From positions 245,569 to 309,568 of the forward strand of contig CAVUWK010000008.1 of the NCBI GenBank assembly GCA_963745175.1: a DNA stretch of 64,000 nt, given 5' to 3'. Below are positions 1 to 10,700 of the stretch, one piece after another (position 1 is the stretch's first letter; each line of letters begins with the position of its first letter). A program made the translations under genes and the position numbers. Source of the DNA: Bog-473 sp963745175. Its GTDB lineage: Bacteria > Actinomycetota > Acidimicrobiia > Acidimicrobiales > RAAP-2. A model generated the notes under the pieces. The model did not search any database, was not told the DNA's origin, and was given only the letters and a program-made list of their open reading frames with translations.

Positions 1-509
1 ACACGACCACTGCGCCAGAGGGCGACTCCCATGATGATCGGTGCCACGTACTCGCTGAAGGCATAGACGTCCGTGAATGCCTGGCCTGGCCCTGAATTGA
101 AGTTGGTAACCAGAATCCGTGCCGACACATCGTGCGGCACATGGGCTGTCGCAGCAGCTGCAAGATTGATGCCGCCAAGGACGTTTGTGACGACACCACA
201 GAAGGCGCCGATCCCGCCGAGCAGGACCGCGATAGTCGCAGCCGTCGATCCGCGCTTTCGGATCAACATGGCGATTGCACCATAGGAGATGACCAAGGCC
301 CCGAGCGCCAGCTCCGTAAGCGAGCCCGAGATGTAGAGCTGCGTATGGTGCTTTGCTGCGATCGGCAACACTTTGAGCGCTACCGCCGTCGTCGTGACGA
401 TCTGGTCGGTGCCCTTTGGATCGATACCCTCGGCCCCGATGTAGAGCGCGGCGGTGAGGGGAAGAGCGAGTGCGAACATTCGTTGGCGGGTTCGTAAGGC
501 GTTGTTCAT
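1..509 (-). CDS. Integral membrane protein, 3' end outside window
   Basis: The reading frame starts at ATG 509 and is open through position 1, so only the first 169 codons are present. The start is supported by a GGAGAAG ribosome binding site just upstream. The protein begins MNNALRTRQRMFALALPL and shows about four hydrophobic segments, near residues 11-28, 60-80, 88-110 and 150-169. I do not recognise the family. It follows the ABC permease gene by about 60 bases in the same direction, so it is probably the third gene of the exporter operon. An accessory membrane component or an unrelated small-molecule permease are both possible. Confidence 0.6.
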   Translation of the reverse strand, partial: MNNALRTRQRMFALALPLTAALYIGAEGIDPKGTDQIVTTTAVALKVLPIAAKHHTQLYISGSLTELALGALVISYGAIAMLIRKRGSTAATIAVLLGGIGAFCGVVTNVLGGINLAAAATAHVPHDVSARILVTNFNSGPGQAFTDVYAFSEYVAPIIMGVALWRSGR

Positions 510-570
510 TGGCTTCTCCGATCGATTGAGATTCGTTGGACCGGGTGCCGGTCGATCCGTGAGGTTGTGG

Positions 571-1401
571 TCAGGCGTCGCGGTGCGACATCCGGATCGA
601 GGCCGCCGCCAAGACGATGGCGGCATAGACGCCGAGGACCACAACTGCAGTGCCTGGCCTCAGGAGTCCCGCAGAGTGGTTGACCGTGACGGCCGCCTGG
701 AGTGCGGTCCCCGGCACGTACTGGCGGAGGCCGGCCGGAAGCAGCTGGCCGAGCGTGACGCCTCCCACGATGACCAGCACCAGTGCCGTGGTCGCTGCCG
801 CAGTGTGTCGGATGAGGCCGCCGAGCCCGACCCCGATGACGGCAATAAGGCTCACCGCCAGGGCACCGAAGACCACCGCTTGGAGCACGCCGGGATGTGC
901 GAAGGACACTTCGAGGTGCTTGCTGCTGAAGACCCGCTGGCCGACTTCGAAGCTGACGACTGCAGTCAGTAGCGCCGCCGGGAACACGAACGCCGCAGTG
1001 ACCCCAGCCTTGGCTGCGAGTACCCACCGCCTCGTGGGTGTGGCGGCAAAGGTGGACCGAATCATCCCCGTCGCGTACTCGGCAGTCATGACCCGTACCC
1101 CAAGTGCCGCGAGCAGCACGGCACCGACGAAAACGATGCCGAAGAGGGAACAGGCGGTTGGGTCGAACATCTGGCGCTGCCCCGCTGTCATCTTCGTCCA
1201 CTGTTGGACTTGGGAGACACAAAGGATCGTCCCGAGGACAACCGAGATGACAAAGGCCATGACCACTGTCCGCCAGGTGGAGGGCAGCGTACGCAGCTTG
1301 GTCCACTCTGCCTTGGCAATCCTGCGGATCCTGGGAGTCCGCACATGCGGAGTGGGGGGTGTGAAGTGAGTCGTATCGATGGTGTAGGTCACAGTGCTCA
1401 T
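571..1401 (-). CDS. ABC transporter permease (ABC-2 type)
   Basis: A 276-residue membrane protein with a charged cytoplasmic N-terminus (about 35 residues) and about six hydrophobic segments, the usual layout of ABC-2 type export permeases. It would form the membrane pore for the ATPase encoded immediately upstream: the stop codon of the ATPase gene and this start codon are separated by one base, which implies translational coupling. The substrate cannot be read from the sequence. In actinobacteria such ATPase/permease pairs commonly export antibiotics or lipids, and the divergent AfsR-like regulator next door would fit a regulated exporter; this is inference. Confidence 0.85.
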   Translation of the reverse strand: MSTVTYTIDTTHFTPPTPHVRTPRIRRIAKAEWTKLRTLPSTWRTVVMAFVISVVLGTILCVSQVQQWTKMTAGQRQMFDPTACSLFGIVFVGAVLLAALGVRVMTAEYATGMIRSTFAATPTRRWVLAAKAGVTAAFVFPAALLTAVVSFEVGQRVFSSKHLEVSFAHPGVLQAVVFGALAVSLIAVIGVGLGGLIRHTAAATTALVLVIVGGVTLGQLLPAGLRQYVPGTALQAAVTVNHSAGLLRPGTAVVVLGVYAAIVLAAASIRMSHRDA

Positions 1402-1402
1402 G

Positions 1403-2332
1403 TCAAGCTCCTTTGGTTGCGTCGACCAGCTGGCCGGCGTGATAGTCGGTTTGGTCCTTGGTCAGGTCGAAATACGCCTCTTCGAGCGACGATCCCAGTG
1501 GGGCCAGCTCGACGAGGGTGATGTCGTGGAAACGAGCGGCCGCGCCGATCGCGGCGGAGTCCATTCCGGTCACGACCATGGCGCCGTCAGATCCACACTC
1601 GATCAGCGCGCCTCGCTGGGTCAGGGTCTCAGCCAGATCGGCCTGCTCCACGGCGCGGACCCGGACACTCGAGGCCGTGTGCCGGTTGATGAACTCATCG
1701 GTGCCGGCGTCGGCGATGATGCGGCCCCGACCGATCACGATCAGGTGATCGGCGGTCTGGGCCATCTCGCTCATGAGATGGCTCGAGAGGAACACCGTGC
1801 GGCCTTCTGAGGCCAGGGACTTCATCAGGTTGCGGATCCAGAGGATGCCTTCGGGGTCGAGTCCGTTGATCGGCTCGTCGAACATCACCGTCTTGGGGTC
1901 GCCGAGCAGCGCGCCCGCGATGCCGAGCCGCTGGTTCATGCCCAGCGAGAACGTCCCGACCCTCTTGCCTGCCACGTCGCTGAGGCCGACGATGTCGAGG
2001 ACCTCGGCCACCCGCCGACGGGCGATGCCGTTGCTGTCGGCCAGCCACATGAGGTGGTTGGCAGCACTGCGGCCGCCGACAATGGCTTTGGCGTCCAAGA
2101 GCGCCCCGACCGACCGGAGTGGGTCGGCCAGCTGGCGGTAGGTCTTGCCGTCTACGCGGACTTGACCTGAAGTCGGCGCGTCGAGGCCCAGGATCATGCG
2201 CATGGTGGTCGACTTGCCGGCCCCATTGGGGCCGAGAAAACCGGTCACCTGCCCGGGCCGGACTGTAAAGGAGACCTCATTGACGGCCACCGTCTTTCCG
2301 TACCGCTTGGTGAGGTGCGTTGCCTCGATCAT
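1403..2332 (-). CDS. ABC transporter ATP-binding protein
   Basis: ATPase subunit of an ABC exporter, 309 residues. Walker A is GPNGAGKST near residue 34, the signature region reads FSLGMNQRLGIAGALLGD, and Walker B is VMFDEPINGLDPEG. These are the features of the DrrA/BcrA group of drug-export ATPases. The C-terminal hundred residues form the extra domain typical of that group. I chose ATG 2332 because an AAGGAAG ribosome binding site lies directly upstream; a longer frame extends to 2440 but its extra residues are not conserved-looking. First gene of the leftward operon, divergent from the large regulator at 2468, so the 135 bases between them should hold both promoters. Confidence 0.92.
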   Translation of the reverse strand: MIEATHLTKRYGKTVAVNEVSFTVRPGQVTGFLGPNGAGKSTTMRMILGLDAPTSGQVRVDGKTYRQLADPLRSVGALLDAKAIVGGRSAANHLMWLADSNGIARRRVAEVLDIVGLSDVAGKRVGTFSLGMNQRLGIAGALLGDPKTVMFDEPINGLDPEGILWIRNLMKSLASEGRTVFLSSHLMSEMAQTADHLIVIGRGRIIADAGTDEFINRHTASSVRVRAVEQADLAETLTQRGALIECGSDGAMVVTGMDSAAIGAAARFHDITLVELAPLGSSLEEAYFDLTKDQTDYHAGQLVDATKGA

Positions 2333-2467
2333 GGTGCTTCCTTTCCTCGTCGATCTGGTCTGGGAAGCACCCTGCGCTCGGGGCCTGAGGTGCCACTGAT
2401 GTGGTCCTGAGGCGGACTGGTCAGCTCGAGCACGCCGCACCTGGTCATCGGTCGTAGCGTTGGGGAT

Positions 2468-5400
2468 GTGGAGGTGAAGCTCTTCGGCGAGTTCGAGGTG
2501 GTCAAAGGGGGTGTGGCGATACCGATTCGCGGCGCCAAACAGCGGGCCCTCCTGGCTCTCCTGGCGCTCAACCGAGGGAATCCGGTCAGCGCCGACCGTC
2601 TGATCGACCAGCTGTGGGGCGACGGGCAGACCGCCAAGCCAGCCAACGCCCTGCAGGCGCAGATCGTCCAGCTGCGGCGAACGCTCGGAGCCTCAGCCAT
2701 CGTCACCTCCGAATCCGGCTATGCGCTCGGTGTCGGTGCCGGTGACCTGGACGCAGCCCGATTCGAGGACCTGGTAGCCGAAGGTCGTCGCCTGAGCGCC
2801 GAGGGCGAGCTCGCCTTAGCGTCCGCCGTGCTTCGTGACGCCCTCCGGTTGCGCCGCGGCGAACCGCTGTCCGAGTTCGCCTACGCCGGTTTTGCCGACG
2901 CCGAACGGGCCCATCTCAACGAGTTGGCCTTGGTGGCGACGGAGTACCGAATCGAAGCGGACCTGGGACTCGGCCAGCACAACGAGCTGGTAGGCGAGCT
3001 GGAAGCGCTGTGCCGGGACCACCCGTTGCGCGAGCGTCTGTGGGAGCTGCTCATGCTTGCGCTCTATAGGGCTGGGCGCCAAGCCGAAGCGCTACGTGCC
3101 TTCACCGAGATCCGTGACCGCCTGGTCGACGAGCTCGGGATCGACCCCGGATCTTCTTTGCGTGACCTGGAGACCCGCATCCTCGACCACGACCCGACCC
3201 TCACCGCAAAGCAACCCGTACCAGCACGTCCGTCGGCGATGCCATCGCTGATGGGCAACCTGCCCGAACCGCTGAGCAGCTTCCGCGGGCGCAACACCGA
3301 ACTGGAACAGGTGGACGAAGCGATTGAATCCAGCCGCTTAGTCACATTGATCGGCCCTGGCGGGGTCGGCAAGACTCGCCTGGCGGTCGCGGCTGCAGCG
3401 CGGCGACGCGACCAGCATTCCGGTGGCGCCTGGTTGGTGGAGCTCGCGGGTGTCACCGATCCCGCAGCCGTCGCCCCGGCTGCGGCTGCGGTCCTCGGCG
3501 CCTCGGGGCCTGCTCTGGGCGACGACCAGCCCTCTGGATCGACGGCGGAGCTCATCGCCCGGCACCTCACCGGCCGCTCTCTCCTCATCGTCCTCGACAA
3601 CTGCGAACACGTCATCGATGAGGCGGCCGCCCTCGCCCAGGCCCTTGTCGGGGCGCTGCCCGGCCTCCGTGTGGTGGCCACCAGTCGCGAGCCCCTCGGC
3701 GTTCCCGGCGAGTTCCTTATTCCCGTCGTTGGCCTGGTGCCGGCGGACGCCGTCAAGCTCTTCGGGGATCGTGCTCGTGCAGTGCAGCCAGGCTTCGACC
3801 CTGACGGGCCCGCCGAAGCCGTCATCGATGGCATCTGCCGCCGACTCGATGGCCTGCCCCTCGCCATCGAGCTCGCCGCCGCCCGCCTCCGGGCCCTCCC
3901 CCTAGCGACTCTGGCCGAGCGGCTCGACGACCGCTTCGCGCTGCTCAGCCGCGGTGCTCGCACCGCGCTGCCCCGCCAACGGACCCTGCGTGCGGTCGTG
4001 GACTGGAGCTACGACCTGCTCTTCGACGACGAGCGCCGCCTGTTCGCTCGCTTGTCCGTGTTCGTCGGCGGCTGTGACCTCGACGCGATCGAGTCGGTGT
4101 GCGCTGACGACAAGGTGCCAAAGAACGATGTCCTGGACGTATTGAGCCGGCTGGTGGACAAGTCGCTCGTTATGGCCCCGGTCGCGGGCGAGACCCGGTT
4201 CACCCAGCTGCAGACGTTATGGCAGTACGCCACGGACCGCCTCGACGATTCCGACGAGGCCGACATGGTACGCGCCAGGCATGCGGCCTATTACCGCCAG
4301 TTCGCCGAGGGCGCCAACGAACGTCTACGAGGTGCCACTGCATCGGTGTGGCAGGCCCGTCTGACCCCGGAGTTGGCCAATATGAAGGTCGCGCTCGATT
4401 GGCACCTGGACACGAAGGACATTGATGCGGCGCTGTTGATGGTCTCAGGAATGGCGTGGTTGTGGTTCGTGAACAGTGATTTTGCCGAAGGTGCGCGTTG
4501 GCTGGCTGGCGCGTTGTGTGGCGAGGGGAAGCGCCGTGCTGAGCTGCAGGCCACCGCCCAGGTCTGGCACGGCTACTTCGTCGGCATATCGTCCAGCCCC
4601 GCGTCGGGAGTCGTCGAGTGCGACCAGGCCATTGTTGTCTTGAGGCCCGGGGTCGACCGGGTTCGCCTAGCGGAGGCGCTGTTGCTCGGAGCGACGGTAC
4701 TGATACGCGTGTACGAATTTAGTCGGTCCCTAGAAGCCTTGGCTGAGGCGCGGGCGCTCCTGGAGCCCGATGAGCAGGTTTGGCTGCTCGGTGCACACGA
4801 CATGTTGGTCAGTTGGAATATGGCTTCGTTTGGTCGTCTCGACGAGGCCGAGGCGGCTGCCCGCTCGAGCATCGAGCGCTTCGACGCGGTAGGGGAAGGT
4901 TTGTTGGTGGTCAATTCAATGAACGCTCTCGCCGGCATCATCGCGGCCAAGGGGGACATCGAAGGCGCATCAGTGGCCTGCGAAGTGCTCCTACGGCGCT
5001 GCCGGAACATCCGGGAGCACCCCTACCTGAGTTCTGCCCTGGTTGCTCTCGCTGTCCTGCGGGCGAGACAAGGTGACGACGCCGCAGCGGATGATCTCTA
5101 CCAAGAGGCTATCGGCTGTTCTTTCAACCCATGGTTGTCGGCAGACGCCATCGTCGGCCAAGCCGCAGTCGCCCGACGCCTGGGTGATCTCGCCCGGGCC
5201 AAGAGGTTGCTCGACACCGCGGCAGACCGCTACCGAGACGCAGACATTCCCGCCGGTCGGCCCCGAGTGCTCGCGGGACTGGCCTGGTGGGCGCTCGGTG
5301 CAGGTCAGCCCGATGCCGCTGCCACCTTCGCGGCGGACGCCGTCAGTGCTGCTGGGGCAATCGCGGACCCAGAAACCCAACTCCTCGCCGATTCCGCCCT

Positions 5401-5557
5401 GGCCGCCGCGAAGGCGATCGCTGATCCAACCAAGCACAACGCCGACGACTTCGTCGCACTTGCACAGCGGCGAACCCAGGGTCCGGCGCATCGCTCCCTC
5501 ACCGACGAGCCAGATCTGCTCGCGCTTGCAGCTCGCCTCACACCAGCCGCTATCTGA
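2468..5557 (+). CDS. AfsR/SARP-family transcriptional regulator with NB-ARC-like ATPase and TPR
   Basis: A 1029-residue regulator starting at a GTG codon. Order of domains: OmpR-type winged helix DNA-binding domain (residues 1-95, beginning MEVKLFGEFEVV), bacterial transcriptional activation domain (about 98-245, ending in the typical LVDELGIDPGSSL), a nucleotide-binding module with Walker A GPGGVGKT near 295 and Walker B LLIVLDNCEH near 371, then helical TPR-like repeats to the end. This is the AfsR architecture; family members activate secondary-metabolite, transport or stress genes and are often switched by nucleotide or phosphorylation. Its divergent position suggests it controls the ABC operon at 571-2332. 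The frame is intact. Confidence 0.93.
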   Translation: MEVKLFGEFEVVKGGVAIPIRGAKQRALLALLALNRGNPVSADRLIDQLWGDGQTAKPANALQAQIVQLRRTLGASAIVTSESGYALGVGAGDLDAARFEDLVAEGRRLSAEGELALASAVLRDALRLRRGEPLSEFAYAGFADAERAHLNELALVATEYRIEADLGLGQHNELVGELEALCRDHPLRERLWELLMLALYRAGRQAEALRAFTEIRDRLVDELGIDPGSSLRDLETRILDHDPTLTAKQPVPARPSAMPSLMGNLPEPLSSFRGRNTELEQVDEAIESSRLVTLIGPGGVGKTRLAVAAAARRRDQHSGGAWLVELAGVTDPAAVAPAAAAVLGASGPALGDDQPSGSTAELIARHLTGRSLLIVLDNCEHVIDEAAALAQALVGALPGLRVVATSREPLGVPGEFLIPVVGLVPADAVKLFGDRARAVQPGFDPDGPAEAVIDGICRRLDGLPLAIELAAARLRALPLATLAERLDDRFALLSRGARTALPRQRTLRAVVDWSYDLLFDDERRLFARLSVFVGGCDLDAIESVCADDKVPKNDVLDVLSRLVDKSLVMAPVAGETRFTQLQTLWQYATDRLDDSDEADMVRARHAAYYRQFAEGANERLRGATASVWQARLTPELANMKVALDWHLDTKDIDAALLMVSGMAWLWFVNSDFAEGARWLAGALCGEGKRRAELQATAQVWHGYFVGISSSPASGVVECDQAIVVLRPGVDRVRLAEALLLGATVLIRVYEFSRSLEALAEARALLEPDEQVWLLGAHDMLVSWNMASFGRLDEAEAAARSSIERFDAVGEGLLVVNSMNALAGIIAAKGDIEGASVACEVLLRRCRNIREHPYLSSALVALAVLRARQGDDAAADDLYQEAIGCSFNPWLSADAIVGQAAVARRLGDLARAKRLLDTAADRYRDADIPAGRPRVLAGLAWWALGAGQPDAAATFAADAVSAAGAIADPETQLLADSALAAAKAIADPTKHNADDFVALAQRRTQGPAHRSLTDEPDLLALAARLTPAAI

Positions 5558-5687
5558 ACCCCGGTCCCTAGGGCCAGCCTTACAGGGCCTCTCGTGCAAA
5601 CCGAAGCTCGGACCATTTTCGAGCCGGACCTCAACCCTTGCGATGGTCGGCCCACCTCAGCGTCACCTCAGAGCGGCCTCAGGCCAG

Positions 5688-6179
5688 ATGCTCAACCTGA
5701 CAGTCGTGCACCACGAACAACAACAGCCCCCGAGTCCGGGCAGCCAACCGGCCTCCGACGGGCCCGCGGTCGAGGATCACGGTCGGGTCGTCACCACCAC
5801 CATGCAGGCCGCCGCCTTCTATCGCCAAGCGCAGCAGGCCGTGTACTCGGCCCAAACGGTGACCGCGTTACGTCGCGCGGTCAACGCCGATCCGGCCTTT
5901 GGGCTCGCCGTCGCCGATCTCGAGGCCATCACACAGGGAGCCCCGAGCCCTATCAGTGGCTACCAGATGAACTGGGAACGCCACCACATCGAAGTGGTCC
6001 GCACCGCTGCCGCTGGCAACGTCCGTCGCGCCGCCGACCTACTCCGTGAGCACCTCGCCAGCGTTGGCTGCGACCCTCTGGCTCGACGCATCGTCGCCGA
6101 CCTGCGACAGCGCATCGGACATCCGGCTGGGCCCGAGGACGTCGGCGGAACGGTTCCCAGTTGCCATCGCACTTGGTGA
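5688..6179 (+). CDS. Hypothetical protein, helical, TPR-like
   Basis: A 163-residue protein beginning MLNLTVVHHEQQQ. After a polar, Gln/Pro-rich leader of about 45 residues the rest is helical and Ala/Arg-rich (FYRQAQQAVYSAQTVTALRRAV, then ADLEAI, then a second helical pair), resembling one or two TPR-type hairpins. No catalytic motif is evident. The same frame is open far upstream, overlapping the regulator gene; the N-terminal limit is therefore uncertain, and ATG 5688 was chosen because plausible protein sequence begins there. It follows the AfsR-like gene by 130 bases and could be a partner of it; this is only positional inference. Confidence 0.5.
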   Translation: MLNLTVVHHEQQQPPSPGSQPASDGPAVEDHGRVVTTTMQAAAFYRQAQQAVYSAQTVTALRRAVNADPAFGLAVADLEAITQGAPSPISGYQMNWERHHIEVVRTAAAGNVRRAADLLREHLASVGCDPLARRIVADLRQRIGHPAGPEDVGGTVPSCHRTW

Positions 6180-6190
6180 CGTTGGATCTC

Positions 6191-6376
6191 ATGGCAACCC
6201 GCCATCTGCACACCCAAACACGCAGCGATTCCTCGGAACATCACCCTCGAGATTGGACACGCGAGGCCCTTCGTGAGGAGCAGCAGTCCAAACGGCTGCC
6301 CAGTCTGGCGATCGCCGACCGTGCGCTCACGTCACGCTTGCCTAGTCCACGCACATGGGGAAGGATTGGATTATGA
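6191..6376 (+). CDS. Small hypothetical ORF (61 aa)
   Basis: Reading frame of 61 codons from ATG 6191, 11 bases after the preceding gene stop. It encodes a polar, Arg-rich peptide (MATRHLHTQTRSDSSEH at the start) with no recognisable domain. Support is limited to position directly downstream of a real gene and an acceptable codon pattern; there is no strong ribosome binding site. It may be a chance frame. Confidence 0.3.
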   Translation: MATRHLHTQTRSDSSEHHPRDWTREALREEQQSKRLPSLAIADRALTSRLPSPRTWGRIGL

Positions 6377-6702
6377 CAGCGACGCGATCGTCGCGACCCG
6401 CATACGTCGTGTGGGGGCAGCATCAGTCGGTCTTGATGGTACGGAGGAGTAATCGAAATCGCTCGTGAAGGCGACCCGTCAGCGCCCACTGACGTATCGG
6501 CGCCAAAATCCGAGCAATTGCGCTCATGGTGCACTGGAATATCGGGTGAAGGGGTCCTTGTGTCGAGAGATGCATAGTTAGATCTCTTGGCGACTTGGTG
6601 GCTCGACGACGGGATGCTTCCTGACCTTGCCGATAGCGCTTCGCTTGTCCTAATAACTCTCCGCGATGGTCCTCGCCGCGCCGACCACTCAAACCGAACA
6701 AA
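6377..6702. other. Intergenic region, no gene seen
   Basis: About 325 bases between the small frame ending at 6376 and the end of the acetyltransferase gene. Open frames exist on both strands but none has a sensible start, codon pattern or recognisable protein. GC content is lower than in flanking genes. No repeat, terminator or RNA structure stood out. Confidence 0.4.
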
Positions 6703-7341
6703 TCATTCATAAAGCTTGACCAACGAAGCGCTGTCTGGCGCGTTGGATGGATGGGTTTGTGCTCGTCGAGTCATTTGAGGTTGCCTCTGGCGAGAGGTCC
6801 TTCCGACCGCTAGGTCGATCAACGTCGTGTAACTCCCGGCGGACAGTGAGGTTTTCGCCGGTCCCAGGCGAGCCAAGACGTTCAGGGCAAAGCGATTTTC
6901 GTCCAAAACATCCGCTCGCAGGAAGTGCGAACCACGTTCGCGAATTCGATGCACAAGCGCGACCAACAAGGCAGAGCCCACGCCTCGACGTTGCCAGTTG
7001 TCCTCGACGAGCACTCCGATGTCGGCTATTTCGTCGCGTATATAGAGATTGCCAAGGCCCACGCATTCCTTTCCAATCCAAGCAACGTAAGAATCTCGAC
7101 GATCAGCCTCAGCCAGTATTTTCTGGCCGAAGAAAACGCCGTCAGTGACGCCGTGAAAGCGACGATAGAGAGCCGCCGCTGAGCAGCGCCTAAGCATTGC
7201 GAACAGAGCTCCAGAGTCGGAATGCTCAAGCGGTGCGATCCGAAGCTTCTGAGGCATCAGCGTTCTTGGGGGGACATGGATGCTCGTCTGAGTCATCGTT
7301 GGTCCGTTGGTCTCCATTTGATCGGACACACCACCTCGCAT
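6703..7341 (-). CDS. GNAT-family N-acetyltransferase
   Basis: Predicted acetyl-CoA-dependent N-acetyltransferase of about 212 residues. The N-terminal half LRIAPLEHSDSGALFAMLR resembles the start of the GNAT fold; the acetyl-CoA binding region is NWQRRGVGSALLVALVHRIRE, with the Q/R-x-x-G-x-G/A pattern (QRRGVG), followed by a C-terminal strand LRADVLDENRFALNVLARLG, typical of family motif B. The substrate is unknown. The start is uncertain: ATG 7341, 7317 and 7296 are all in frame and none has a good ribosome binding site; the domain itself begins near the last of these. Confidence 0.8.
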   Translation of the reverse strand: MRGGVSDQMETNGPTMTQTSIHVPPRTLMPQKLRIAPLEHSDSGALFAMLRRCSAAALYRRFHGVTDGVFFGQKILAEADRRDSYVAWIGKECVGLGNLYIRDEIADIGVLVEDNWQRRGVGSALLVALVHRIRERGSHFLRADVLDENRFALNVLARLGPAKTSLSAGSYTTLIDLAVGRTSRQRQPQMTRRAQTHPSNAPDSASLVKLYE

Positions 7342-7790
7342 TGAAGTTTCGTTGGCTTCGACGGTACGAGTGCGGCGTTCGCTAAGCGTTCCCGCCCAGG
7401 GAGGTGATGGCGACAAGCGTCGGGGTCGAACTCGGCGACGGCCTACCGGCAAGCAACTTCCCACCGGTGACCCTGATCTGGTGCTGAAGGACCAACTCAT
7501 CGAAGGTCTGAGCCCTCCAGCTACGCCTCAAGCCGTCGAGGGACAAGGTAACGGGCGAGCGAGTCTGCGTCAGTCTGCTGTTGCTGCGATTGCGCATCCG
7601 AGACGCGGGAAGCCGACGCGGGAAAATCACGGCACCGCGCCGCATCCAACCGTGAATTGCGTAAGCCACCTGTGCCTGGCGGCCCGACTCGATGGCGATC
7701 TCGCTGTTCTTTGGTCATGCCGGAGCACCAGTTACCCAGGCAGTTCTAAGGTTGCAACCTCCGTAGGCTGGTGTCCGGCGAGAAAGCGCA
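7342..7790. other. Intergenic region between divergent genes
   Basis: About 450 bases separating the divergent acetyltransferase and SARP-like regulator genes. It must contain both promoters. Frames of up to about 200 codons run through it on both strands, but their translations are rich in Arg, Pro and Ser and look like non-coding high-GC sequence. I see no clear repeat or RNA. Confidence 0.4.
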
Positions 7791-10700
7791 GTGTCGAACA
7801 TGCTGGACGTCCACCTCCTCAACGAACAGCGAATCAGCGGCGGTCTCCGTGCCGAGGACCGTGCTCTTTCGACACGATCGCTCGACCTCTTGGCCTACCT
7901 CGTGTTGCACGCCGGCACGCCCCAAAGCCGTCAACACCTCGCGTTCGTTTTCTGGCCGGATTCCAATGAGGCCCAGGCCCGTACGAACCTGCGGCGAGAG
8001 CTGCACCACCTCCGCGGCGTGGTGGGTGACGAACCGTCCCTCGTGGTGGAGTCCAACACCTTGACCTGGCGCGACTGCCCAACGTGTCGGGTGGACGTCC
8101 GCGTGTTCGAACGAGAGTGCCGGGAGGCTTCGAGGACAAAAGCCTCCGGAGAGGTCGAAGCATTCCTCCTTCATGCCGGGGCAGCCATCGCGGAATATCG
8201 CGGCGATCTCATGCCGGGTTCTTACGAGGATTGGGCACTCGAACACCGACCGCCGCTCCTTCGCAAATGCATCGAATTGTGCGACGACGTCGTCGCGGTC
8301 CTCGAAAAGTCGGGACAGATCTCAGCAGCACTCGACTTCGCATACCGCCGCGTGGAGCTGCAGCCGCTCGAGGAGGTGGGCTACCGGACGCTCATGTCGC
8401 TCCAGGTCGCGAGGGGGGACCGGGCCGCGGCAGTGAGTACGTTTCACCGTTGCGCCGACGTGTTGGAACGGGAGCTTGGTATCTCTCCGGGTCCAGAAAC
8501 CACCGAGCTCGTGGACACACTGCTTGACCGAGGGGGTGACGCAGCACATCGTCTCGGAGCCAGGGCTGAGACCGTGAAGTCGATCGCCTGGTCCGGGCTG
8601 GTGGCGCGGGACAAAGAACTCGACGTTCTTGTCGAACGATGGCGTGCGGCAATGGCTGGGAACCCAGCGATCGCGCTGGTCTCGGGAGAGCCGGGAGTCG
8701 GGAAGAGCCGCCTCCTGGCTGAGCTGGCGACGATCGCAGCATCCGAGGGCGCTGCAGTGGCGACAACTCGCTGTTTCAGCCAGTCCGGCAGGCTGGCGTT
8801 CGCCCCGGTGGCCGACTGGGTTCGGAACTCCGAATTCCGATCAGCAGCGGAGGGATTGGATCCCTTGTGGCAAGAGGAGGTGGCTCGCCTGGTACCGAAC
8901 GCTCTTCGTGGGGGAGCAGGGCAGCAGCAAGAGCGAATCGGGTCTCGCGACGTGCCGTCCACGGTGGATGCCTGGCAGCGCCATCGTTTCTTCGAAGGTC
9001 TTGCCCGCGCCGTGCTCTCACCAGGGCGTCCAATTCTCCTCGTGCTTGACGACGTGCACTGGTGCGATCAAGAGACGATGGACTGGCTGGTGTTTTTGCT
9101 CGGATTCGTCAAGGATGAACGACTTCTCGTGGCGAGCAGCACTCGCCTCGACGAACTCGAGCACAATCGCGAGGTCGTCACGTCCCTACGCCGACTCCGC
9201 TCGGCCGGCTTGGTCATCGATGTCGAGCTGGCACCGTTGGACGTAGCCGGGACGGGAGAGCTTGCTGGAGCACTTCTCGGCCGGGAGCTGGATGCCGGAG
9301 AAGAGGAGCTGCTGCAAACCGCGACGGGCGGCTATCCGCTGTTCGTGCTCGAAGCGGCACGCTCCTTGAATGATCCTGCCAGTCCTGCCGCAGCCCTGCG
9401 ACCCTCCGACCTCGGCACCATCCTGCGAAGTCGCCTTGAGCGGGCGTCTCCTGTTGCCCAAGAGGTAGCCGGCATCGCCGCGGCAGTGGGCAGGAACTTC
9501 AGTCTCGACCTGCTGAGCGAGGCGACAGACCTCGACGCGGATGTGCTCGTGCACGCGGTCGACGAACTCTGGCGCCTGGGGATCGTGCGCGAGTCAACGA
9601 GCGGCTACGACTTCTCCCACGACCTCCTGCGAGACGCGGCATATGCCGGAGTGTCACCCGCTCGCCGCTGGCTGTTGCATCGCAATGTCGCCCAGGCTCT
9701 CGAAGTTATTTACGCCGACCGCTTGGACACGGTGGCAGCGGCTCTCGCCGAGCAGTACGACCGGGGCGGACGTCCAGATCAAGCCCTCGTCTACCTGCAG
9801 AAGGCCGCCGAAGCCGCGACCTCGTTGTTCGCCAACGCGGAAGCCACCCGACTCTACCGGCGGTGTCTCGAGCTCATCGACGCTGAGCCCGAGAGCCGCG
9901 ATCGGGACGCCCGTGAACTCGAGATCCTGCAGTCCATGTCGGCGCCCTCGAATGGCCTGTACGGATACGCCTCGCCGATTACCCAGACGATCCTGGAGAG
10001 GACGGTGCTACTCGCCGAGCGCCTTGAGCGAACGCCGATCCTTGTGCGAAGTCTGGTTGGGCTCTTCGGGACGCGCTTTGTCCAAGGGAGCAATGAGCAG
10101 TCGTACGAGGTCGCAGATCGCGCGCTTGCGCTCGCTGGAGACGATGCTGAGCTCGCGGCCCAAGCCCATTTCGCGTTCGCAGGCTCCATCTTGTCTTTGG
10201 GAGATCCAGCCGCTGCCGCAGAGCACTTCGACCTGGCCATCGAGCTTTCGCCTGCGACATCCCTCCTTGTCGGGACGCGTCTCGACGTGCACAGTCAGGC
10301 GTGGTCGGCTCACGCCCACTGGCTTCTCGGAGACGAGAACGAGGCCGCGGCGCGTTCCGCCGATGCCCTCACACGGGCCCGTGCCGCCGACCATCCGTAC
10401 AGCGTGGCCGTGGCCCTCGCATACGCAGCAATCACGGCACAGCTGTGCCGGGACCGAGACGCCCTCGCGGCTGCAGTCGGTGAACTCGATGGTCTCTGTC
10501 GGCGGTACGAATTCGCCTACTACGGGGAGTGGGCACTTATCCTCGAAGGCTGGGCCACGGGCGGCGAGGTGGGAGTGACACGGATCCGCGACGGTATCAG
10601 CCGACTGCGGTCTCTCGGCGCGTTCGCCAGAATGCCCTACTGGTTTTGTCTGCTTTCATCAGCGCTCGAAGCAGTCGGACGACCTGACGAAGCTGCGGCC